From an uncultured Lachnospiraceae bacterium (GTDB lineage: Bacteria; Bacillota_A; Clostridia; Lachnospirales; Lachnospiraceae): DNA of 45,059 nt. Under the pieces are notes generated by a model. It did no database searches. It saw only the letters and a list, made by a program, of their open reading frames with translations, and was not told where the DNA came from. How positions within the stretch are numbered: position 1 is the first letter of the stretch; every line of letters starts with the position of its first letter. The stretch spans positions 1-45,059 of the forward strand of contig CANOBT010000028.1 of the NCBI GenBank assembly GCA_947564305.1. The letters run 5' to 3'. This document shows positions 1 to 7,618 of this stretch, piece after piece. The position numbers were made by a program, and so were the translations under genes.

Positions 1-29
1 AACAATGTTGCAATTACTTTCCTCTTCAT
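1..29 (-). CDS. N-terminus of an exported protein, probably a sugar-binding lipoprotein (partial)
   Basis: Only the first nine codons are inside the window, reading MKRKVIATL. This Lys/Arg-rich start running into a hydrophobic stretch is how a Gram-positive signal peptide begins. An AGGAGG ribosome binding site at 35-40 lies 5 nt upstream of the ATG at 27-29, so the start is well supported. A LacI-family regulator lies about 500 bases upstream on the same strand, and a promoter with flanking repeats lies in between. Many Clostridia sugar ABC transporter loci place the regulator directly before the solute-binding lipoprotein, so that is my guess for the product. The identity cannot be confirmed from nine codons. 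Confidence 0.6.
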
Positions 30-205
30 ATTTTCCTCCTTTTTTTGTGCGGTGCCTCACAATATTCTTTTCATTCCCGGCAGTTATCCATCTGCCTTCC
101 TGCGAAACCGCAGAATCGGAATGCCCACAAGGGTATCATATCCATGCACCTTTTGATTCATTCAATATATGAAATTATCATACTGAATCAAATCACAAAT
201 TTCGA

Positions 206-220
206 CCTTTTGCGCATAAG
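206..220. promoter_or_regulatory. Operator-like repeat, copy 1 (downstream of promoter)
   Basis: The 15-mer CCTTTTGCGCATAAG differs in one base from the 15-mer at 269-283, which lies 63 bp away, about six helical turns. This copy falls just downstream of the predicted transcription start and the other just upstream of the -35. That is a common geometry for looping repression. The LacI-family regulator at 527-1594 is the natural candidate, by inference only. Confidence 0.45.
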
Positions 221-236
221 GTTTTCTATGTAACCC

Positions 237-265
237 ATGTTAACACTTTTTTTATAAATTGGCAA
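237..265 (-). promoter_or_regulatory. Sigma-A promoter of the partial exported-protein gene
   Basis: On the minus strand a -35 TTGCCA (260-265) and a -10 TAACAT (237-242) are separated by exactly 17 nt. Transcription would start near 230, leaving a leader of about 200 nt before the ATG at 29. The promoter sits between two near-identical 15-mers that may be operators. Confidence 0.6.
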
Positions 266-268
266 TAC

Positions 269-283
269 CCTTTTGCACATAAG
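269..283. promoter_or_regulatory. Operator-like repeat, copy 2 (upstream of -35)
   Basis: CCTTTTGCACATAAG, the partner of the repeat at 206-220, in the same orientation and immediately upstream of the TTGCCA -35 box. The rest of 284-526 is AT-rich and contains the sequence GTGCACTTTGTGTGCAAC near 316-333 but no gene. Confidence 0.45.
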
Positions 284-526
284 TTTCAAAAAGAATCGAA
301 AAAAGTCGCTTTTTTGTGCACTTTGTGTGCAACTTTTCATATTTAGGCCAGTTTACAAAGAAAAATATGCATTTTTCACTTTAGCTTCTGTGAAAATCGC
401 ACAAAACAGAGCAAATTTTCCCTAAACCCATAATGTAAAAAAGGGCCAAAAACATACCATAATGCTATATTTCAGCTCCCTTTTATATAATATTTTAACT
501 GTACTGACCTCTATCCTTTTCTGTCC

Positions 527-1594
527 TTAGTCTCTGCTTTCCTTATCCGCAATTGTCTCCGTTTCCGTATTCTCCTGACAGTCAACCGCCTTCACGCTGT
601 CACGGATAACTATTTCTGTCGGAAGCTTCACATCCCATTCCGAAAATTCGATCCCTTGTATCATTTTCAGCAGATAATCTATAGCAAGCTGTCCTTTTTT
701 CGTCACATCCTGCCCCACTGTTGTCAATGCCGGACGTACAATCCTTGACATCAGGTTGTTATCGAATCCTGTAAAAGATAAATCTTCAGGTATACGAATT
801 CCCCTATCCATAAAATAATTCATCAGGATTACTGCATAGTAATCCGAGCAGCACATAAATGCCGTATAGTTCTTAGAGCGGTAATAAAGCTCCCTCATGC
901 TGGATTCTCGCTCTACCGTCCCCGGATGGAAGATCAGCAGATTCTTTTCCTGCATCTCCATTCCAAATTCTGCCAAAGCTCTCTTGTGCCCTTTAAATCG
1001 GTAATAATCTACGCCTTCCATATTATCTGCCAGGAATGCAATCTGCCTATGTCCCATTTTTAAAAGATAACGTGTCATCTCATAGGCGCCTTCCTCATCT
1101 TTCAATCCAATATTCACATAATTCATAACCTCTCTATGTGCATAACTGTCAATCAAAATCGCCGGATTTTTATAACGGCTCTTGATTCGGATAAAATCGT
1201 CATGCACCATGCCAACCAGAACCAGCCCGTCCACATTCCACGTCAGCACATTCCTAATAATCTCACTGATATCGTTGGAGATATAGAGCATCATAAAGTA
1301 CCCCCGTGCTCTAATCTCTGCTTCTAATGCACCGACTAATTCTCCAAAGAAAGGATCTGTGATCAGGTTCGCGTATTTATCCTTCCGTGCCTTCAATGCT
1401 AATCCTATAATCTTTGACCGATTCTGCGTCAAACTTCTGGCACTAATATTCGGCACATATTCATATTCTTCCAGAAGCTTCTCCACCCGCTCTACTGTTT
1501 TTTGAGAAACCTCACTTGTCTTACCATGAATCACATTGGATACTGTAGTCGTACTAATTCCAAGCATCTCAGCCATATCTTTAATTGTAATCAT
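527..1594 (-). CDS. LacI-family transcriptional regulator
   Basis: This 355-aa protein has the full LacI/GalR layout. Residues 1-50 are the helix-turn-helix (ITIKDMAEMLGISTTTVSNV) followed by the hinge region (NISARSLTQNRSKIIGL). A periplasmic-binding-protein-like effector domain runs to about residue 335. Such proteins repress sugar uptake and catabolism genes and release DNA on binding a sugar or sugar phosphate. The effector cannot be read from the sequence. Its probable target is the exported-protein gene downstream on the same strand, whose promoter is flanked by repeats. A polar, Glu-rich tail (about residues 335-355) extends past the core fold. The length is normal for the family (330-350 aa). 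Confidence 0.93.
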   Translation of the reverse strand: MITIKDMAEMLGISTTTVSNVIHGKTSEVSQKTVERVEKLLEEYEYVPNISARSLTQNRSKIIGLALKARKDKYANLITDPFFGELVGALEAEIRARGYFMMLYISNDISEIIRNVLTWNVDGLVLVGMVHDDFIRIKSRYKNPAILIDSYAHREVMNYVNIGLKDEEGAYEMTRYLLKMGHRQIAFLADNMEGVDYYRFKGHKRALAEFGMEMQEKNLLIFHPGTVERESSMRELYYRSKNYTAFMCCSDYYAVILMNYFMDRGIRIPEDLSFTGFDNNLMSRIVRPALTTVGQDVTKKGQLAIDYLLKMIQGIEFSEWDVKLPTEIVIRDSVKAVDCQENTETETIADKESRD

Positions 1595-1645
1595 AGCGAA
1601 AACCTCACACCCTAAATTTTTCTTGGGAACTGCGTGAAAAAAGTA

Positions 1646-1660
1646 TGAGCAGGCTGCTCA
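1646..1660 (-). promoter_or_regulatory. Palindrome in the lacI-family leader, possibly an attenuator or operator
   Basis: TGAGCAGGCTGCTCA is a 15-nt inverted repeat centred on one base. On the minus strand it is followed closely by a TACTTTTTT run, like a weak intrinsic terminator inside the roughly 160-nt leader of the regulator gene. A further TGCTCA lies at 1665-1670, so alternative pairing is possible. It could equally be a protein-binding palindrome. Confidence 0.35.
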
Positions 1661-1759
1661 GGATTGCTCAGCTATTTTCATACAATTCCTTCTGCTATCT
1701 GTCCGGCAAAGCAGACAGAACCCTCTCCTCCCGCTAAAAAATCGGGTTATATTAGTCAA

Positions 1760-1789
1760 ATTATAGCATGAACTATGCCCTAAACTCAA
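1760..1789 (-). promoter_or_regulatory. Promoter of the LacI-family regulator
   Basis: Minus-strand -35 TTGAGT (1784-1789) and a perfect -10 TATAAT (1760-1765) with an 18-nt spacer. The start would be near 1753, giving a 5' leader of about 160 nt that contains CCCG..CGGG and TGAGCAG..CTGCTCA hairpins. Confidence 0.65.
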
Positions 1790-1890
1790 CAAATTTTTAA
1801 GCTAATGAGCTAATAAAAGATGGGATTTTTTGAAAAAAATATCAAAATTGTACAATTGTACATTTGAGCACATTGGAACTCTGAAAAAAC

Positions 1891-1919
1891 TTGACAGATA
1901 TGCATTTTTCATTTAATAT
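1891..1919 (+). promoter_or_regulatory. Promoter of the tRNA-Leu gene
   Basis: Plus-strand TTGACA at 1891-1896 and TAATAT at 1914-1919 with 17 nt between; an overlapping TATAAT begins at 1917. The tRNA begins 15 nt further on, as expected for a strong stable-RNA promoter. Confidence 0.7.
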
Positions 1920-1933
1920 AATAATCGTGTTAT

Positions 1934-2014
1934 GCGGATATGGCGGAATTGGCAGACGCGCCAGACTTAGGATCTGGTGTCCATGACGTGCAGGTTCAAG
2001 TCCTGTTATCCGCA
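1934..2014 (+). tRNA. tRNA-Leu, anticodon UAG
   Basis: The 7-bp acceptor stem pairs GCGGATA (1934-1940) with TATCCGC (2007-2013), with discriminator A at 2014. The D-arm is GGCGGAATTGGCAGACGC. The anticodon stem CCAGA/TCTGG encloses the loop CTTAGGA, which places TAG as the anticodon, reading CUN leucine codons. A class II variable arm and the T-arm (GGTTCAAGTCC) follow. The 3' CCA is not encoded and must be added after transcription. The gene stands alone between its own promoter and a strong terminator. Confidence 0.96.
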
Positions 2015-2016
2015 TG

Positions 2017-2064
2017 AAAAAGCGCGAAGCAGGAACTACTCGTTCTCAGCTTCGCGCTTTTTGT
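2017..2064. terminator. Bidirectional intrinsic terminator after tRNA-Leu
   Basis: AAAAAGCGCGAAGC (2017-2030) pairs perfectly with GCTTCGCGCTTTTT (2049-2062) around an 18-nt loop, with T-runs on both strands. It ends the tRNA transcript on the plus strand and can also end the diguanylate cyclase transcript arriving from the minus strand. Confidence 0.9.
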
Positions 2065-2149
2065 TTACATAAAACCACTTCGATTTTTCATCTTTGTCCG
2101 GCTCTGGCTTATTTTCTCCACGCATTTCCTTTCCACCTAGTTTCCCAGA

Positions 2150-3598
2150 CTATGCATAGAATACAAATCCATTCTTTCCGCTTTCTTTCGCCTTATACAG
2201 CGCTTCATCTGCATGTTCATACAATTCCACATAGCTCTTTCCGTCCTTCGGAGCATAGGAAATTCCAATACTGCATCTAAGACGGCAGTCCTGGGCATCT
2301 TTAAGCCGTACCTCCTGCAAATGTGCACATAGTCTCTCTGCACGGTACTCAATCACTTCGCGGTCTTTTACATTTTTCATTAAAACAGCAAACTCATCGC
2401 CGCCGATACGCCCTAAAATGTCTTCCTGGCGGAAATCCTGCTTTAAAAGCCGTCCCATTTCCCGGAGAGCCTCATCCCCTATAAGATGTCCATATACATC
2501 ATTGATTGACTTAAAATCATCAAAATCCAACATGAAAAATACCTGCATCGCATCCTCAGGCGCCTCTTCCAACCAGCGATTGATTTCCTCCTCCGTATGC
2601 TTTTTATTATTCACCCCAGTCAGAGCGTCTGTAAATGCAGATATCATCAAATGCTTCTGCTCTTTATTACTAAAGCGCCAGGTGTCAAGCAAAATTAATA
2701 AAAATCCAACTGCAAGAACCACAGACAAAATCACTTCAAACTGCAGAATAAAACCATAAGACTCCTGTGCCTTTTCAACAGGTACAATATAGCTGATCAT
2801 CCAGTCATTCATTCCCAATGGCTTATAAACCAGATAACAAGGAGTGCCGCTTTCCTTTATTTTCACACACCCTTCCCTCTGATTCAGGAAATCCTCCTTC
2901 ACGCTGTCAAGAGAACCTTCCAGAAATTCTGCTGTTTCGCTCTCTACAAACATCTGCTCTCCAACGCTTGCTTCATCCAACTTCTCATCCGTAAACATGA
3001 GCGTGCCGTCAGCGGCAGAAATCATACACAGGCCTTCTTCATCATAAATATCATCGAGAAGAATGCGGCTGAGCCCTTCTACACTATAGGAACCGCCCAG
3101 CACACCTATGATTTCTTTATCATGATAAACAGGAACACAAAGTATAATCCGCTCATCTCCATCCACCATGCTTTGAACCGGCTCACTCAAAGTCCGCTGT
3201 CCCTCCATAGCCTGCTGAAAATATTCTCTATGTACAACAGATTTTTGGACACCATTATCATAGGTACTCCTGCCATCTGCATCCATAAGCGCCACCCGCT
3301 CAAGGTCACAACTTTCCTGAAGATCCTGTATCAACTGTATATTTGCAGAAGATAACAGTTCGTCCTTACGCCCAATAGACTTTGCTGCTGCCTCCATGTA
3401 TTTGTATTGGATGTCTATTGTTGATTGTAAATGGACCCGCTGTCCCTCCACATGGTCCAGGATTGTCTTCCTGGCGCTGTCTTCTGCTCTTGCATTTACA
3501 TAATAAAAGGAAATCAGGATACTTGTCACCATCAGCAGAAAAAATACTATAAGGTCTATCAAATATCTTTTAAAACCGAATATTTTCGTTTTTTTCAT
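2150..3598 (-). CDS. Membrane-bound diguanylate cyclase with extracellular cache sensor
   Basis: The protein (482 aa from the chosen start) makes cyclic di-GMP from two GTP in response to an external signal. A transmembrane helix at about residues 12-35 and a second at about 282-307 bracket a dCache-like extracellular sensor. The C-terminal GGDEF domain carries GGDEF at about 399-403, with an RxxD inhibitory site (RQED) five residues before it. The active site is intact and product feedback is expected. No EAL domain is present. An in-frame TTG lies upstream, but AGAGG sits 6 nt before the ATG at 3598, so I chose that start. The gene follows the MPP phosphoesterase after about 50 nt and may be read with it. 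Confidence 0.93.
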   Translation of the reverse strand: MKKTKIFGFKRYLIDLIVFFLLMVTSILISFYYVNARAEDSARKTILDHVEGQRVHLQSTIDIQYKYMEAAAKSIGRKDELLSSANIQLIQDLQESCDLERVALMDADGRSTYDNGVQKSVVHREYFQQAMEGQRTLSEPVQSMVDGDERIILCVPVYHDKEIIGVLGGSYSVEGLSRILLDDIYDEEGLCMISAADGTLMFTDEKLDEASVGEQMFVESETAEFLEGSLDSVKEDFLNQREGCVKIKESGTPCYLVYKPLGMNDWMISYIVPVEKAQESYGFILQFEVILSVVLAVGFLLILLDTWRFSNKEQKHLMISAFTDALTGVNNKKHTEEEINRWLEEAPEDAMQVFFMLDFDDFKSINDVYGHLIGDEALREMGRLLKQDFRQEDILGRIGGDEFAVLMKNVKDREVIEYRAERLCAHLQEVRLKDAQDCRLRCSIGISYAPKDGKSYVELYEHADEALYKAKESGKNGFVFYA

Positions 3599-3651
3599 CA
3601 TATTCCTCTTCAAACCTAAGACATCATAAATTTTTCTTTTTTAAACCCCTT

Positions 3652-4134
3652 TTAATTCAAATAATGTTCAAAATAATCCAACTGTCCATCCTCGTGAAGC
3701 TCCATAATCATATAGCTTCCCTTGCGCCCCTCCTGACGCGGATAAGACAGGCTTCCCGGATTCAAAACTGTAATATCCAAGTCCTGCTCCAAATATGGCC
3801 GATGGGTATGTCCAAACATCACAATATCTGCATTCCTTGCCCTTCCCTCTTCCTTTACCTGCTGCGGGTCCAAGGAAACATAATAATTGTGCCCGTGTGT
3901 AATAAATACCTTTTTCGGCCCGATACAAAATTCTTCTTCCTTTGGAAGCTCAGAGAAAAAGTCGTTATTCCCCCTGACAATGTGCTTCTCACAAGTCACC
4001 ATATCATTGATGTACTCTTCTCCACCCTCCACGTCACCCAGATGGATAAACATATCTACAGCCCCTGCTTCTTTTAAAGCGCGGTTCAAATTCCTGTGAG
4101 CTCCATGTGTATCGCTGACAATCAAAACCCTCAT
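3652..4134 (-). CDS. Metallophosphoesterase of the YfcE/MJ0936 family
   Basis: A 160-aa calcineurin-like phosphodiesterase of normal length for the small YfcE/YsnB-type branch. The metal-binding motifs are complete and in order: DTHG (8-11), HLGD, GNND, THGH and GHTH, ending in NPGS. These bind two metal ions and hydrolyse phosphodiester bonds; the natural substrate is generally unknown. Its ATG overlaps the TGA of rdgB (ATGA at 4131-4134), so the two genes are translationally coupled, a pairing often seen in Firmicutes. Confidence 0.92.
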   Translation of the reverse strand: MRVLIVSDTHGAHRNLNRALKEAGAVDMFIHLGDVEGGEEYINDMVTCEKHIVRGNNDFFSELPKEEEFCIGPKKVFITHGHNYYVSLDPQQVKEEGRARNADIVMFGHTHRPYLEQDLDITVLNPGSLSYPRQEGRKGSYMIMELHEDGQLDYFEHYLN

Positions 4135-4745
4135 TCCTTTTCCTTCCCAAGCCTCGCTTCAATAATCTTGCGCATCTCACGAAGCGCATTTCCACGATGG
4201 CTCAGTCCGTTCTTCTTATCTGGGCTCATCTGAGCCGTCGTACAGCCATATTCCGGAACATAAAAGATAGGGTCATATCCAAAACCATTCTCGCCCATCA
4301 TCTCTTTTGCAATAGTACCTTCGATTGTACCACGCACCGTCTCCACAGTCCCATCTGGAAATGCAGCTGCAACCGCGCATACAAACCGTGCTGTCCGCTC
4401 ATCATCCGGCACCCCTTCTAATTTATCCAACAGAATACAATTCTTCACATCATAAGAGGTATCTTCCCCTGCAAATCTCGCAGAATAGATTCCCGGTGCC
4501 TTATCCAAATAATCAATCTCAAGTCCTGAATCATCCGCAAGTACAATGTCGTTAGGCAAAATCCTTGAGACTGCTCTAACCTTAATCTCTGCATTCTCCT
4601 CGAATGAAATGCCGTCCTCTACAATATCTGTCTCCACCCCAAGCTCTTTCATCGAAAAAATTTGCATCCCTAAGTCTGATAAAATCATACGGATTTCTGT
4701 CATCTTATTTTCATTTCCCGTCGCAAATACAATTCTTCTCTCCAT
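4131..4745 (-). CDS. rdgB: XTP/dITP pyrophosphatase (RdgB/HAM1 family)
   Basis: A 204-aa house-cleaning enzyme that hydrolyses dITP, ITP and XTP to monophosphates so deaminated purines are not built into DNA or RNA. The family motifs are all present: FATGNENK near the N-terminus for nucleotide binding, SFEENA, ADDSGL with the catalytic Asp, FGYDPIF and SHRGNAL near the C-terminus. The length matches the family (about 200 aa). It is followed directly, with a 4-nt overlap, by the metallophosphoesterase gene. About 170 nt separate it from the methyltransferase gene upstream. Confidence 0.96.
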   Translation of the reverse strand: MERRIVFATGNENKMTEIRMILSDLGMQIFSMKELGVETDIVEDGISFEENAEIKVRAVSRILPNDIVLADDSGLEIDYLDKAPGIYSARFAGEDTSYDVKNCILLDKLEGVPDDERTARFVCAVAAAFPDGTVETVRGTIEGTIAKEMMGENGFGYDPIFYVPEYGCTTAQMSPDKKNGLSHRGNALREMRKIIEARLGKEKE

Positions 4746-4916
4746 AACACTACCTTCTTAGTTCCTCTTCTGTTTTTCACACGTTTTTTATAAAGCCACA
4801 TTCATTCTACCCTAGTATAACACAACATTCTATTTTTTGCGACCAAAACTCATGAACTTTTATTTCTTCTTATTTTAAAAGCCAACCCAGAGCCACTACT
4901 TTCAATTCAAAGAAAT

Positions 4917-6065
4917 CTACTTTTTCGTCCTGGGCGGCTTTGCTCCCATAAACTGGTAAAAGTATGTCTTAATCATGCCATTATAAATCTTTCGATTCTT
5001 ATCCGCCTTCCTGCCGAAGAAACGTTCTGCATCTTCATAGCCGGTAATCATATATACAGACCAATCCGAGAGCTTTTGGAAACTTTCTCCAAATTCCTGG
5101 TATAATGCAGGCAATGCCTCTTTTTCTTCCAAACGTTCACCATAAGGAGGATTCGTGACGATAAATCCATATCTTTTCGGATGCCGCAATTCACGCACAG
5201 AACGCTGCTGCAGATGTATCAGATGTCCTACCCCGGCATCCTGGGCATTCTGTCTTGCAATACGAATTACATCTCCATCAATATCATATCCCTGGATGTC
5301 CACCTCAATCTGAGGTTCTGACAGTTCTTTTGCTTCCTCCACGGTCTCCTGCCACAGTTTCTGAAGAATCAGATTATCCCAGCTTTGCGCTGTAAATGTT
5401 CGATTCATCCCAGGTGCAATATTGGCCGCCATCATTGCCGCCTCTATCGGAAATGTTCCACTCCCGCAAAACGGGTCTACAAATATCCTATCCTGTTTCC
5501 ATGGCGTCAACATAATCAACGCTGCCGCCAACGTCTCTGTAATCGGAGCTTTGCTGGATAACTTACGATATCCCCGCTTATGTAATGAAACTCCTGAGGT
5601 ATCTATTCCTACAGTGACCACATCCTTCATCAGAAAAACCCGGATTGGGTAAGAAGCCCCTTCCTCCGAAAACCATTCTTCATGATAGCAGGATTTCATC
5701 CTCTCTACCATAGCCTTTTTCATAATAGACTGTATATCTGAGGGACTAAACAGCTTACTTTTTACAGATGCCGCCTTAGATACCCAGAATTTACCGTCCT
5801 TAGGAATATATTTTTCCCAGGGAATCTCTCGTGTCCTTTCAAAAAGCTCCTCAAATGTCAGCGCCTTGAATTCCCCTGCCTTTAACAAAATTCTTTCTGC
5901 TGTCCTCAAAAATATATTAGCCCTGCATACAGCTTCCATATCGCCTTCAAACGTCACACGGCCGTCTTCTACCTTAGTAATCTCGTAGCCAAGGTCATAA
6001 ATCTCCCTTTTCAGAACTGATTCCAGGCCAAAATGACAGGGAGCGATCAATTCTATCCTTTCCAT
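4917..6065 (-). CDS. 23S rRNA guanine-N2 methyltransferase, RlmL N-terminal/YpsC type
   Basis: A 382-aa SAM-dependent RNA methyltransferase. The N-terminus (MERIELIAPCHFGLESVLKRE) leads into a THUMP RNA-binding domain at about residues 45-150. A class I methyltransferase domain follows, with DPFCGSGTF (about 197-205) for SAM binding and NPPYGER (about 305-311) as the catalytic motif of exocyclic-amine methylation. By family it would methylate a guanine N2 in 23S rRNA. The track allows nine more N-terminal residues, but AAGGAGG at 6071-6077 lies 5 nt before the ATG at 6065, so translation starts there. Confidence 0.92.
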   Translation of the reverse strand: MERIELIAPCHFGLESVLKREIYDLGYEITKVEDGRVTFEGDMEAVCRANIFLRTAERILLKAGEFKALTFEELFERTREIPWEKYIPKDGKFWVSKAASVKSKLFSPSDIQSIMKKAMVERMKSCYHEEWFSEEGASYPIRVFLMKDVVTVGIDTSGVSLHKRGYRKLSSKAPITETLAAALIMLTPWKQDRIFVDPFCGSGTFPIEAAMMAANIAPGMNRTFTAQSWDNLILQKLWQETVEEAKELSEPQIEVDIQGYDIDGDVIRIARQNAQDAGVGHLIHLQQRSVRELRHPKRYGFIVTNPPYGERLEEKEALPALYQEFGESFQKLSDWSVYMITGYEDAERFFGRKADKNRKIYNGMIKTYFYQFMGAKPPRTKK

Positions 6066-6111
6066 GAATACCTCCTTCATGTCAAAATCCACTTCTATCT
6101 TACTATAAATC

Positions 6112-6146
6112 GGGGGTGTAGTAAAGATGAACTTTACCGCACCCCC
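6112..6146 (-). terminator. Hairpin terminator of the Asn/Ser-rich small protein gene
   Basis: GGGGGTGTAGTAAAG (6112-6126) faces CTTTACCGCACCCCC (6132-6146) around a 5-nt loop, 15 positions with two imperfect pairs. It lies directly after the stop of the gene at 6163. The U-tract on the minus strand is poor (GATTTATAG), so termination may be partial. Confidence 0.6.
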
Positions 6147-6162
6147 AATTTATGATCAAATA

Positions 6163-6366
6163 CTAGTAGTTGTCTGTCTCATCGAATGCATTTCTGTTCT
6201 GGCTGCTGCTCTGGCTGCTGTTCTTGTTCTGTGCATTAGAGCTGTTCTTGCTTTGTGCATTAGAGCTGTTTTTGTTCTGTGCATTCTTGTTTGAGTTCTT
6301 GTTGTTTTCATCTGCATAAGATGAAAATGAGTTGCTGTTTGAATTTGTGTTATTATTTTTTGCCAT
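6163..6366 (-). CDS. Asn/Ser-rich low-complexity small protein
   Basis: A 67-aa hydrophilic protein made almost entirely of Asn, Ser, Lys, Gln and Ala, with a short acidic tail (FDETDNY). It contains about three tandem eight-residue units of the form SNAQNKNS, encoded by a 24-bp DNA repeat. AGGAGG in the sequence upstream of the ATG at 6366 is an excellent ribosome binding site, a hairpin follows the stop, and no longer gene overlaps it, so it is very likely translated. There is no signal peptide or membrane segment. The composition recalls gamma-type small acid-soluble spore proteins, but the SspE signature is not visible. I do not assign a function. Confidence 0.75.
   Translation of the reverse strand: MAKNNNTNSNSNSFSSYADENNKNSNKNAQNKNSSNAQSKNSSNAQNKNSSQSSSQNRNAFDETDNY
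6217..6288. repeat. Three tandem 24-bp units inside the Asn/Ser-rich gene
   Basis: Units at 6217-6240, 6241-6264 and 6265-6288, each beginning GCTGTT and carrying TGTGCATT. The first two differ at only two bases; the third diverges at its end. The period keeps the frame and adds eight residues per unit, so copy number could vary between strains without disrupting the protein. Confidence 0.85.
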
Positions 6367-6547
6367 GAGTATTTCCTCCTGAAATTATTTGGTACACTCA
6401 TATTGTGTCTCTCTTTCCGTTTTTTATACATAACAAAAATAATTTATAATCACTTTTACAGGTCACTTTTTCATTTCTTTCGAATTTTTTTAATATTTTT
6501 TCTATTTTTGCTTGCATTTTCCAGTTTCATATATTATACTAATATTC

Positions 6548-6567
6548 GTAGAAAGAATACTTTCTAC
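6548..6567. other. Perfect 8-bp hairpin in the 6367-6757 intergenic region
   Basis: GTAGAAAG and CTTTCTAC flank an AATA loop. This stretch (6367-6757) has no gene: it is AT-rich, with this hairpin, a strong bidirectional terminator at 6597 and the terminator of the DUF1700 gene. The hairpin has no T-tract; it could be an operator or part of a leader. Confidence 0.4.
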
Positions 6568-6596
6568 AACCCCTTATTAATTATTTATACTCCCCT

Positions 6597-6629
6597 CAAA
6601 AGACCGATGGCTCCCCCATCGGTCTTTTA
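6597..6629. terminator. Bidirectional intrinsic terminator
   Basis: AAAAGACCGATGG (6598-6610) pairs with CCATCGGTCTTTT (6616-6628) around the loop CTCCC, with A and T runs giving U-tracts on both strands. No gene that I can support ends immediately before it on the plus strand, so it probably insulates the two minus-strand units. Confidence 0.85.
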
Positions 6630-6703
6630 CTTTTGTCAACTGCCGAATGCCGGAAAATACTCTTGAACCATTATGTACAAAAATTTCTTCGAGTGTGTGT
6701 TAC

Positions 6704-6736
6704 AAAAAAGCAGAATGCATCACCAATGCACTCTGC
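6704..6736 (-). terminator. Intrinsic terminator of the DUF1700 gene
   Basis: On the minus strand GCAGAGTGCA pairs with TGCATTCTGC (positions 6710-6736), followed by a TTTTTT run (6704-6709). It lies about 20 nt past the stop codon at 6758. Confidence 0.85.
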
Positions 6737-6757
6737 CCATTTTCTAACTCTTCTCTT

Positions 6758-7219
6758 TCACGATCGTCGTCCGCCAAATAATCGTATTACAAACATTACA
6801 ATTAATACAGGTACAAGAATCGGAGCAAACAGACTTACTAATCCACTGACAATAGAGAATATCAGCATAACTACCATGACAAGTGATAAAATCAGCAGCA
6901 GCTTCTTCCACCAGGTATCCAGCCCAAACACATGCATCCCTGAATTCTGTCCGTAATTTCTCTCCTGATTCGAATAAAATGTACTGCTTCCCGATTCATA
7001 TACCGTTTCCTGGTCCGTCCCATCATTTGCGTCCATAATCGTCCGCGCAAGAATCCATGGATCTCCAAGCGCATCCAACACCTCAGGCTCACTTTTTCCC
7101 TTTGCTGTTTCTTCTATTATATATTGATCATAGAACTCCATGTTCTCCTGCACTGTACGGCTGCTGACATTTCCCTGCAGCGCTTCTTTCAACTGTGCCA
7201 GAAACTCGCTCTTTGTCAT
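6758..7219 (-). CDS. DUF1700 / HAAS-domain membrane protein
   Basis: A 153-aa protein. Residues 1-65 form the helical HAAS (DUF1700) domain (MTKSEFLAQLKEAL, then YDQYIIEE and LGDPWILARTI). A Ser/Tyr-rich linker follows, then two transmembrane segments at about 108-130 and 132-147, ending in the basic tail RLFGGRRS. Family members usually sit next to a PadR-type repressor and are tied to envelope stress, but no PadR gene is adjacent here. Its promoter leader carries a hairpin-like element also found before the PTS-type IIC gene at 8434-9492. The function is unknown. Confidence 0.82.
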   Translation of the reverse strand: MTKSEFLAQLKEALQGNVSSRTVQENMEFYDQYIIEETAKGKSEPEVLDALGDPWILARTIMDANDGTDQETVYESGSSTFYSNQERNYGQNSGMHVFGLDTWWKKLLLILSLVMVVMLIFSIVSGLVSLFAPILVPVLIVMFVIRLFGGRRS

Positions 7220-7242
7220 GTTGTATCCTCCCCGCTGTTTTT

Positions 7243-7267
7243 ATCCAATCCGCTTTACCGATTGATT
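7243..7267 (-). promoter_or_regulatory. Shared leader element, DUF1700 copy
   Basis: CAATCCGCTTTACCGATTG within a 25-nt block that matches the block upstream of the PTS IIC gene (9514-9538) at all but a few positions. Both lie 20-30 nt before the start codon in the leader. This copy is an imperfect inverted repeat around CTTTA. Confidence 0.45.
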
Positions 7268-7299
7268 GCCCTATATAAACAAATTTTACATCTTCATTA

Positions 7300-7328
7300 A
7301 GGATAGCATAATCTTCCTGATTTTCCAA
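7300..7328 (-). promoter_or_regulatory. Promoter of the DUF1700 gene
   Basis: Minus-strand -35 TTGGAA (7323-7328) and -10 TATCCT (7300-7305), spacer 17 nt. The start near 7293 puts the shared leader element in the 5' untranslated region. Confidence 0.5.
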
Positions 7329-7489
7329 GTATCTGCTTTATAAATTTTTCATATAGATTCTTACTTTTCCCTGCACAATCTAATAACTGACACAAATAAG
7401 TTTCCAGTTCACAAATTGTTCATTTATCATTTAAAAAACCTTCATCTTATCATCACGTTTTCTTCATTTCTCCCGGATATACTAAAATC

Positions 7490-7512
7490 ATCAAATGAAG
7501 AACACATTTGAT
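7490..7512. other. 8-bp inverted repeat in the 7329-7618 gap
   Basis: ATCAAATG (7490-7497) and CATTTGAT (7505-7512) with a 7-nt spacer. The surrounding 290 nt is AT-rich with no gene I can support. It could be an operator or a weak hairpin. Confidence 0.35.
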
Positions 7513-7561
7513 AACAGACATAGACATCAGAAGATTATTTGAATAAACTTTTTCATAATAC

Positions 7562-7595
7562 ATGCCGGGGGCCGCATAAAGCGGCTACCCGGCAT
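7562..7595. terminator. Strong GC hairpin downstream of relQ
   Basis: ATGCCGGG (7562-7569) pairs with CCCGGCAT (7588-7595), with inner arms GCCGC/GCGGC around ATAAA. It begins about 25 nt past the relQ stop. The T-run (TTTTT at 7604-7608) is on the plus-strand side and the minus side lacks one, so for relQ it may protect the 3' end rather than act as a canonical terminator. Confidence 0.5.
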
Positions 7596-7618
7596 CCTCC
7601 CTTTTTACAGGTATTTTC

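Noticed and set aside
45..233. 62-aa plus-strand reading frame at the left edge
   Set aside because: It lies in the promoter region of the left-edge gene, has no ribosome binding site and no protein-like composition.
7128..7328. 66-aa minus-strand frame over the DUF1700 promoter
   Set aside because: It overlaps the promoter, leader and start of the DUF1700 gene in another frame and lacks a ribosome binding site.
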